A DNA stretch of 13,930 nucleotides from Micrococcales bacterium (GTDB lineage Bacteria; Actinomycetota; Actinomycetes; S36-B12; UBA5976). Position numbers and translations under genes: made by a program. The stretch lies in NCBI GenBank assembly GCA_024640585.1, contig JAHEEQ010000144.1, positions 1 to 13,930 of the forward strand, given 5' to 3'. Below are positions 6,885 to 12,125 of this stretch, piece by piece; position 1 is the stretch's first letter, and every line of letters starts with the position of its first letter. Below the pieces are notes generated by a model, which saw nothing but the letters and a program-made list of their open reading frames with translations, did no database searches and was not told the origin of the DNA.

Positions 6885-8345
6885 ATGTCTCTTTTAACGC
6901 GGCTTTTTTCATTTGAAAATTCCAACAACGCCTCTAATGAAAAGTTAGAGCTGGCTGAAAGCTCGACTTCTGCCCTCCATGCATGGCAAGCTCAGCCCAA
7001 AGCAGCAGAGTGGGGTGACTTCTACTCACCTGAGATTTTTATCGAATGGGCCAGGGAGCTAAAGATCGCTATTGCGCTACAGGATCAGGGGGCTTGGGAT
7101 TTGGCCGGCCGTGGTGTCTTGGTTATTTCTGACCAACAAGCGACAGCGGTAGATCTTTTAAACAAGATTGCCTCTGATGCAGGCATGAGTTTTTTTGAGG
7201 TGCCCGCGTCTCATGTGTCGGACTTGGTTCCAGATATTCGCTCAAAGTTTCAGGTGCATGCGCCTGCACTTGTATTCCTTGAGCCCGGTGATTGGATGGC
7301 ATCCAACCCAGATCCGACAATTTTTAGTCCCTTTGACAGCGATGAAACTAGTTTTTCAAAATCACTGCACGCAGATTTGCTTAAATTTGATCTGAAGAAC
7401 CCTGTGGTCGTGGTGACAGCTGCCAACTCTGAGCGATTGATGTGCAGGGAGCTTAAAAAAGTCGGGGTATTTGATCGAATTTTTACGACGGATAAACCTA
7501 ATGCAGAGTTTCTAGGTGCAAAATTTTTATCCAAAGTAGGCCATGATTTTTTTGACGAGCAAACGTTGAAAAATTCGCAAAAGAAAATTGGTTTGCTCCT
7601 TCAATCCGAGTTTGAAGAATCCGACCAGCAAGACTTATTGGTTTTAAGAATCAAGCGGTTGGCAAAATCTGAGTCAAGAAAAATCAACTTCAATGACCTT
7701 GCAAATTTTGCACTGCGGGGCGTTGTTGAACATGCCCGCCCCGATCCTTCGATGGCCGAGGCATCTGCTAAGAGAAAAACTGCAATTCATGAAGCAGGAC
7801 ATGCATGCATCGCCATCATTGCGTCGGAAGGGCAAAACATCCCTGACTACGCCACAGTCGTTCCTTCGAAAAACTTTTTAGGTGTCGTCTTCGAATCACT
7901 GGCTTACTACGACAAGTTGGAAGACTTTACTTTCAACAACATGCTTTTGAAAGCAAGAATTTGCCTTGCTGGACGAGCCGCTGAAGATCTTTTTTTTGGA
8001 AGCGCAAATGTAAGTTCTGGTGCGAATTCAGATCTGGCGGCAGTGAGTCGAATGTGCTTTAGCCTGTTTGCATATTCTGGATTCCATCCCGAAATGATGA
8101 CCTCAGACATAGCTTCATCCAATCTTGCGGTGTTGAGGTCCGGAGAGGTCGATCCCATTCAGTATGACCGAATAAGCAAAGAAGTGCGCCATTTCCTAAA
8201 TGAGCAATACCATCACGTGATCGAGACCCTGAAGCGCAATAGAGGTTTTGTCGAAGCTGTCGCAGAGCGACTGCTTTGGGATCCGATTGTTGATCAATCT
8301 GAAATGATCGAAATCGCAGTGAGATTTGGGATCAAAGTTGATTAA
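6885..8345 (+). CDS. Soluble FtsH-like M41 zinc metalloprotease with degenerate AAA domain
   Basis: This is a 486-residue protein without the N-terminal membrane helices of FtsH. Residues about 280-486 form an M41 peptidase: HEAGH at 302-306 supplies two zinc ligands and the catalytic Glu303, and Asp383 in the SGANSDL segment matches the third ligand of FtsH. The stretch LAGRAAEDLFFG is also typical. The N-terminal half still resembles an FtsH AAA module, including a FDRIFTTDKP segment matching the FDR.v.vd.P region. However, the P-loop position (about 75-85) reads VLVISDQQATAV, with no GxxGxGK[T/S], and the Walker B position (about 127-137) reads ALVFLEPGDW, without the Asp-Glu pair. It should therefore not hydrolyse ATP. 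I infer a non-unfolding protease, or one driven by a partner ATPase. No clear ribosome site precedes ATG 6885. The gene tail overlaps the convergent TIR gene by 14 bases. Confidence 0.88.
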   Translation: MSLLTRLFSFENSNNASNEKLELAESSTSALHAWQAQPKAAEWGDFYSPEIFIEWARELKIAIALQDQGAWDLAGRGVLVISDQQATAVDLLNKIASDAGMSFFEVPASHVSDLVPDIRSKFQVHAPALVFLEPGDWMASNPDPTIFSPFDSDETSFSKSLHADLLKFDLKNPVVVVTAANSERLMCRELKKVGVFDRIFTTDKPNAEFLGAKFLSKVGHDFFDEQTLKNSQKKIGLLLQSEFEESDQQDLLVLRIKRLAKSESRKINFNDLANFALRGVVEHARPDPSMAEASAKRKTAIHEAGHACIAIIASEGQNIPDYATVVPSKNFLGVVFESLAYYDKLEDFTFNNMLLKARICLAGRAAEDLFFGSANVSSGANSDLAAVSRMCFSLFAYSGFHPEMMTSDIASSNLAVLRSGEVDPIQYDRISKEVRHFLNEQYHHVIETLKRNRGFVEAVAERLLWDPIVDQSEMIEIAVRFGIKVD

Positions 8346-9363
8346 CTTCGCAACTCGCCAAATCCAAACCGTACATTTTTGGTTCGATCTCTCGAGAAAC
8401 TGTTACATCGTTTTGTTCTTTTAGGACTTTGTAAGTCCACTTCGCTGCATAACGGCTTCCTAGGTTCGGATGTTCAGCAGACATACAAAATGTGATGCGA
8501 GATGTTTTTTCAGGTATACAAATAGTTGTCATTTGAACATCAGCTGATTTGTAGGGGTGAATTTTTGAAAGATCAATACGTGAAGTTTCACCGCTTCCTG
8601 AGACACGTCTTGAATGAAGTTCGAAACCTGCTCTTTGCGGATCGTGAAGATTGACATAGACTGTTGCTTGCAAATTTATTTCATTTTTTTTGCAATTACC
8701 GCTGTTTTCATTTGCTAGTGATAAAACTACGTGTCCAAAAGTAGTTGGGTCTAACTGAATTTGACTCTTATCTGCTTCAATGTGTGACAGCGTTTTAGAG
8801 GAATTGAACAATGAGGCTGTTGTAATAAGAGAAATTGTGCCAAAAGCGAAAATCAAAGTTAGTATTTTATAACGAATCAACCCTTCAAGTCCGCGTTCAA
8901 TTGAACCAAGTAATGTTTTATTTTCATCTATCGGGACTGGAATCGGCGCGTTATTAATAACTGCATTGATGATATTTACTATAACACCAGCACGTTTTTT
9001 CAATGGTGAATAAATTGCATCTACCCATTGAGCATTTGATACAAAGAATTTAAGACTTTGAGCAGGTTCAATTTTATTAAGTCTGATAGGGATAATCAAA
9101 CGTTGGTGTCGAAAGGCAATTTCTAATTCATTAGCAACAGCACGTGATTGATTGGCATCTTCTGTCATTACAAATACTACTGCACTGCAATGCTCGATTG
9201 CTCTTGCAATCTCCTCTCCATAAGATGCCCCTGGTCGTATGTCTCTAGGCGCAATCCAACAGGAGATATTGCGCTCTTCTATTAGTTGTCGTAACTCATC
9301 TGCTAGCCTAAAGTTTTTGCTTGCATGACTTATGAAAACGGTTTTACTTGTTTGTTGTTGCAT
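8332..9363 (-). CDS. TIR-domain protein with one transmembrane helix and C-terminal extracytoplasmic domain
   Basis: From ATG at 9363 (complement) the product has 343 residues. It begins directly with a TIR domain (PF13676-like): KTVFISHASKN at 7-17, CWIAPRDIRPG at 35-45, and SRAVANELEIA at 73-83, where Glu79 is at the position of the catalytic Glu of NAD-cleaving TIR domains. A TTG at 9429 would add 22 residues; I prefer the ATG because TIR proteins of this type start just before the first beta strand. A hydrophobic helix (about 165-187) follows, then about 155 beta-rich residues with four cysteines (NCKK, TTIC, TFCM and the SCEV near the end), presumably periplasmic. Bacterial TIR effectors typically deplete NAD or make a cyclic ADP-ribose signal. 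Here the layout suggests an envelope sensor outside and a TIR effector inside. The gene is A+T-rich compared with the operon it converges on. Confidence 0.88.
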   Translation of the reverse strand: MQQQTSKTVFISHASKNFRLADELRQLIEERNISCWIAPRDIRPGASYGEEIARAIEHCSAVVFVMTEDANQSRAVANELEIAFRHQRLIIPIRLNKIEPAQSLKFFVSNAQWVDAIYSPLKKRAGVIVNIINAVINNAPIPVPIDENKTLLGSIERGLEGLIRYKILTLIFAFGTISLITTASLFNSSKTLSHIEADKSQIQLDPTTFGHVVLSLANENSGNCKKNEINLQATVYVNLHDPQRAGFELHSRRVSGSGETSRIDLSKIHPYKSADVQMTTICIPEKTSRITFCMSAEHPNLGSRYAAKWTYKVLKEQNDVTVSREIEPKMYGLDLASCEVNQL

Positions 9364-9642
9364 GGTATTTTTTAAGCTACAGAATTTAGATCTTTTTTGA
9401 ATTGCTGTAATTTCTATATTTTTAAGCAAGCATTCATTTTTCGGTCCGGATTAAGGTATTTTTGTTAGTATATATGTTATTATGATTATATAAAATTTTA
9501 TTTGTATATTTGCATTAAATTTTTGAACCCTGTACGATTCGTTGTGATTAGATTTTTTGAATGAAATAAACTGTTGCTAGATTCAATTATTTATTACAAA
9601 ATAATATCATTTCTGTGATCGGAAACGCGTTTTGTGGCCTTA
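9364..9642. other. A+T-rich divergent spacer
   Basis: This spacer separates the TIR gene from the divergent exported-protein gene. It contains no credible coding sequence. A perfect -10 hexamer TATAAT for the TIR gene is read on the minus strand at 9490-9485, but no good -35 accompanies it. A 7-base inverted repeat ATTATTT/AAATAAT spans 9586-9605 upstream of the rightward gene; being purely A+T it could be chance or an operator. I see no convincing rightward promoter. Confidence 0.5.
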
Positions 9643-11640
9643 ATGATGAGTAAACTGAAAATGAATATCAATATTTCCCACCCCCATTGCGCTGTGAAAA
9701 TCACACACTTCAGCCAATCACTTCCTAAGTTAGGTATTTTGGTTTGCCTTCTGATGCTTTTCTTATCATCATGGGCTCAGCCTGCTGGCTGCGATGAAGG
9801 CGTCATTCGTTTACCAGATCGAAATGGAACAATTCAAATTTGCTCTGCTTTCGCCGCCAAAGTTCCGCAGCTGTCGCAACAGCTTTCTGATGTCACTAAA
9901 CTTTTAGGATCTCAACAGCAGCAAATTCAATCCTTGTCCAAGTTGGTGAAAGGCTTGAATGGCTTAGGGAGAAACTTGAGTGATGAACGGCAGGCACAAA
10001 TGCTGTTGAATCTTGCCAAGGAAATGGAACGATCGTCCAAACGAGGGGAGTCTGCCAATCGTCGTGATTTTGAAAGTTTGGTAGATCGGGTGGATGAACT
10101 TAACGGTATGGTTGCAAAAACTTCTTCTACACCTGCTGGTGCGAAAGAGGTTGCCAAATCAATGTCGCAAGGTATGGGGGAAGCTATTTCTCGCTTGGAG
10201 TTTGGCAGCGCTATGTCTCAACTTGAGGAGGTTTCAGCCCAAATCAAGGCTATAAGCATAGACGTAACAGCTATCCGTCAAGACACCACCGCAATTCGAG
10301 AAGATATGCGCCGGATGGAGAAGCAGTCAATCGATGCGCTTAAAGCTATTTCGGCTGAAATTCGCTCACTGGGCAATCGAGGAGGATTGGTGGATAACCC
10401 AAAAACCTATGCAGAGATCTATCACAACGCCCGTGTATTGGCGCAACGTGGTGAGTTTGATTTGGCGTCTCAATCCTATGAGAAGTTATTTTCATATTCT
10501 CTTCAGATGGCTGATCCGATTGCTGACGTTGTAACACTAGCAAGACGTCTTTATGGAATCAAGGGCGCACGATTTTTTGTGGATCAAAAGTTAAAAAACA
10601 AAATGCCAATGCCATCCTATCTGTATGCGCAGTTACTAATGGTGGATCCAGGTCGTGAACAAGATTTCGAGTACAAAAAAATAGGCAGCGTATCTATGTG
10701 GTTAGCTGCTGCTAGGCAGTTTCCACCACTTGCATTTCAATTGCTAAAGATGGAAAAACCCTATCAAGAGGACTACCGCGGTTATACCTGGACGGAATGG
10801 CTTTTCTTTTTTAACTTACATAAGGTGGTAGATGAGACAACTTCTAACGGCGACTTTCTTGCTTTTTATGTCGATCAACTTCGAGGTGGCTCACAGGTAG
10901 ATTCTTACAGCCAAGAGAAGATGGCGCCTTTTTTTGAGGACTTATTTTTGTTTGCACTACCCAACCAAGACATGCCTTATTACTCGGATGAAGCTGATCG
11001 TTATTCAAAATCGAGTGTTGCTAATAAAGTGATTAGTGAATTTAGGCTTGTTGACATCGAAAAAAGTCCTGTTGTTATTGACTACACATATTTTTTAGAA
11101 GAGCCTGTATCACTCTCGCTCCAGAAGTCTGCTTACTATTTTGATTGGCGTCGGTATCCTGGCGCTCCCAAGCGAGAGAATGGCCTTGTAAGATTGTCTT
11201 TGTGGGACCCATTTATTGATTCCAAGCAACCAATCCAAGTATGTTCAGGAAAAGATCAAAACGAATATTGTGTCAATTTGAATTCTATTGAATTTAAATG
11301 CAACAAGTTGCAGGGCATGCATGCTTCTTCGGAACGATATAAATGCTTTTCTGTTTATGGAAATGTTTTGAATATGATGTTCAAACCCCTGCCAAATGCT
11401 GACACCACATTTTCGACTCGCGAGTGGTTGAAGGCAGATTGCATTTCCAGAGTGAGTTATACAGACGGCAACGGGGTAACGATTAACGTTCCATTTAAAG
11501 ACATGATTGCTACGCACCGATGGCCCAAAGGCCGTGTTGGCAATACAGATCTTGAAAAATCAATTCAGATTTGTGGCTATCAAAATCAGTCCAGCATTGT
11601 AGCAAGAAAGGGGTATCGTCCTCTGAGCGGTAGTTATTGA
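9643..11640 (+). CDS. Large exported coiled-coil protein of unknown function
   Basis: I do not recognise this family. From ATG 9643 the product has 665 residues; GTG 9634, ATG 9646 and ATG 9661 are alternatives and none has a good ribosome site. A long basic n-region precedes a hydrophobic core (about 30-42) and a probable signal peptidase site after SSWA (residue 45), so the protein is probably periplasmic or secreted. A Cys pair follows (50 and 67). Residues about 75-245 are strongly coiled-coil (for example SQQQQIQSLSKLV, and SIDVTAIRQDTTAIREDMRR). A helical TPR-like stretch (YAEIYHNARVLAQRGEFDLA...) comes next. The last ~170 residues look beta-rich with several cysteines. The gene is divergent from the TIR gene, and its stop is followed after one base by the start of the DUF4062 remnant, so the latter was once its operon partner. 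A surface or periplasmic sensor role is speculation. Confidence 0.8.
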   Translation: MMSKLKMNINISHPHCAVKITHFSQSLPKLGILVCLLMLFLSSWAQPAGCDEGVIRLPDRNGTIQICSAFAAKVPQLSQQLSDVTKLLGSQQQQIQSLSKLVKGLNGLGRNLSDERQAQMLLNLAKEMERSSKRGESANRRDFESLVDRVDELNGMVAKTSSTPAGAKEVAKSMSQGMGEAISRLEFGSAMSQLEEVSAQIKAISIDVTAIRQDTTAIREDMRRMEKQSIDALKAISAEIRSLGNRGGLVDNPKTYAEIYHNARVLAQRGEFDLASQSYEKLFSYSLQMADPIADVVTLARRLYGIKGARFFVDQKLKNKMPMPSYLYAQLLMVDPGREQDFEYKKIGSVSMWLAAARQFPPLAFQLLKMEKPYQEDYRGYTWTEWLFFFNLHKVVDETTSNGDFLAFYVDQLRGGSQVDSYSQEKMAPFFEDLFLFALPNQDMPYYSDEADRYSKSSVANKVISEFRLVDIEKSPVVIDYTYFLEEPVSLSLQKSAYYFDWRRYPGAPKRENGLVRLSLWDPFIDSKQPIQVCSGKDQNEYCVNLNSIEFKCNKLQGMHASSERYKCFSVYGNVLNMMFKPLPNADTTFSTREWLKADCISRVSYTDGNGVTINVPFKDMIATHRWPKGRVGNTDLEKSIQICGYQNQSSIVARKGYRPLSGSY

Positions 11641-11641
11641 C

Positions 11642-11861
11642 ATGCGTGAATCCCGCACGATTCGTATCTTTCTATCTTCAACCTTCCGTGATTTTGGCGA
11701 GGAGCGTGATCTGCTGGTCAAACGCGTTTTCCCATCGCAGATGCTTTATTGAAAGCCGCAGAGCAAGATGGTCAGCCCTTTAATGAAGACTACAACTCAG
11801 CGTTTTAAAAAAACTTGTTCCATTTGTAGGCGCAGCCCCTGCGCAAGATCGCAAAACTTGA
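11642..11861 (+). pseudogene. Remnant of a DUF4062-domain gene (internally deleted and frameshifted)
   Basis: ATG 11642 opens a frame encoding TIRIFLSSTFRDFGEERD, the hallmark start of DUF4062, a domain found at the N-terminus of many STAND/NACHT-type and effector-associated proteins. After about 30 residues (RVFP) the frame ends at TGA 11750-11752. A second frame continues from about 11734 with ADALLKAAEQDGQPFNEDY to TAA 11806-11808. A third frame begins just beyond, at a run of seven A, with KKLVPFVGAAPAQDRKT ending at TGA 11859-11861. The simplest reading is an internal deletion that joined the first residues to the last ~40, followed by a frameshift in the A run. It starts one base after the stop of the exported protein, so it was probably translated with it. 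Its function is lost here. Confidence 0.72.
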
Positions 11862-11886
11862 CAATAAATAGTGATTTTGATAAAAT
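11858..11886 (+). promoter_or_regulatory. Sigma-70 promoter for the structured leader and AAA gene
   Basis: TTGACA at 11858-11863 is a perfect -35 box; 17 bases later TAAAAT at 11881-11886 matches five of six -10 positions. Transcription should begin near 11893. The -35 overlaps the end of the DUF4062 remnant, so this unit is independent of the genes to the left. Confidence 0.8.
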
Positions 11887-11888
11887 CA
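11872..11888. promoter_or_regulatory. Perfect 7-base palindrome over the -10 box (operator candidate)
   Basis: TGATTTT and AAAATCA flank a GAT centre and cover the -10 hexamer. A second, imperfect palindrome GACAACATTGTC lies at 11897-11908, just after the predicted start point. Binding of a dimeric repressor at either would block transcription; alternatively the second is a small hairpin at the RNA 5' end. No repressor gene is visible in the window. Confidence 0.45.
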
Positions 11889-11892
11889 AACC

Positions 11893-12110
11893 ATCAGACA
11901 ACATTGTCATTTCTTAACAGGGCTCCTGATATGCAAACAACTCACTCGCAGTTTTATATCGCTATGCATAGCAGGAACGTTCGTTTTTTTCAAACGACAC
12001 GCAGATGCCCTGTTCATAACTCCTGATAAAGCTATCAGTAGAGCGGGGTAAGCCCCAGTAGTTTTCCGGTTTTTTTGAATCCTATCTCCTTTGGGAGAGG
12101 GGTTTTCTTT
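11893..12110 (+). ncRNA. Candidate structured RNA leader with three-way junction
   Basis: Starting at the predicted transcription start, the strand forms a compact set of helices. P1 pairs AACAGGGC (11916-11923) with GCCCTGTT (12007-12014), eight perfect pairs closing a three-way junction. P2 begins at the very next base: 11924-11935 with 11965-11976, 11 of 12 pairs, one A-G mismatch. P3 pairs 11978-11986 with 11992-12001, nine pairs with one bulged C and a TTTTC loop. Downstream are P4, CTGATA-AAGC-TATCAG (12023-12038), and P5, GGGG-TAAG-CCCC (12045-12056), then the hairpin/T-tract at 12081-12112. No open frame of note runs through it. It may be a cis-acting leader of the AAA gene or a free small RNA working with it. 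I do not recognise it as tRNA, a known riboswitch or a known retron RNA. Confidence 0.62.
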
Positions 12111-12112
12111 TC
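12081..12112 (+). terminator. Hairpin plus T-tract (terminator or attenuator)
   Basis: TCTCC (12085-12089), loop TTTG, GGAGA (12094-12098), with extra CC/GG pairing across a two-base bulge, is followed by GGTTTTCTTTT. The stem is short, so termination may be partial. It ends 13 bases before the AAA start codon, which fits an attenuator separating the leader RNA from the coding region. Confidence 0.5.
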
Positions 12113-12125
12113 TCATGAGGTTCCC

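Noticed and set aside
9364..9429. N-terminal extension of the TIR protein from TTG 9429
   Set aside because: The extra 22 residues precede the TIR fold without any feature, and an ATG sits just before the first beta strand. Neither start has a strong ribosome site, so this is a preference.
11916..12014. Retron-type RNA (a1/a2 inverted repeat) or integron attC site
   Set aside because: No reverse transcriptase gene is next to it, and the inverted repeats do not match the attC core consensus. A retron would need an RT in the adjoining sequence.
12040..12085. tRNA-like segment (GTAGAGCGGGG... TTTTGAATCC)
   Set aside because: No acceptor stem or cloverleaf can be formed around it; the resemblance is limited to short strings.
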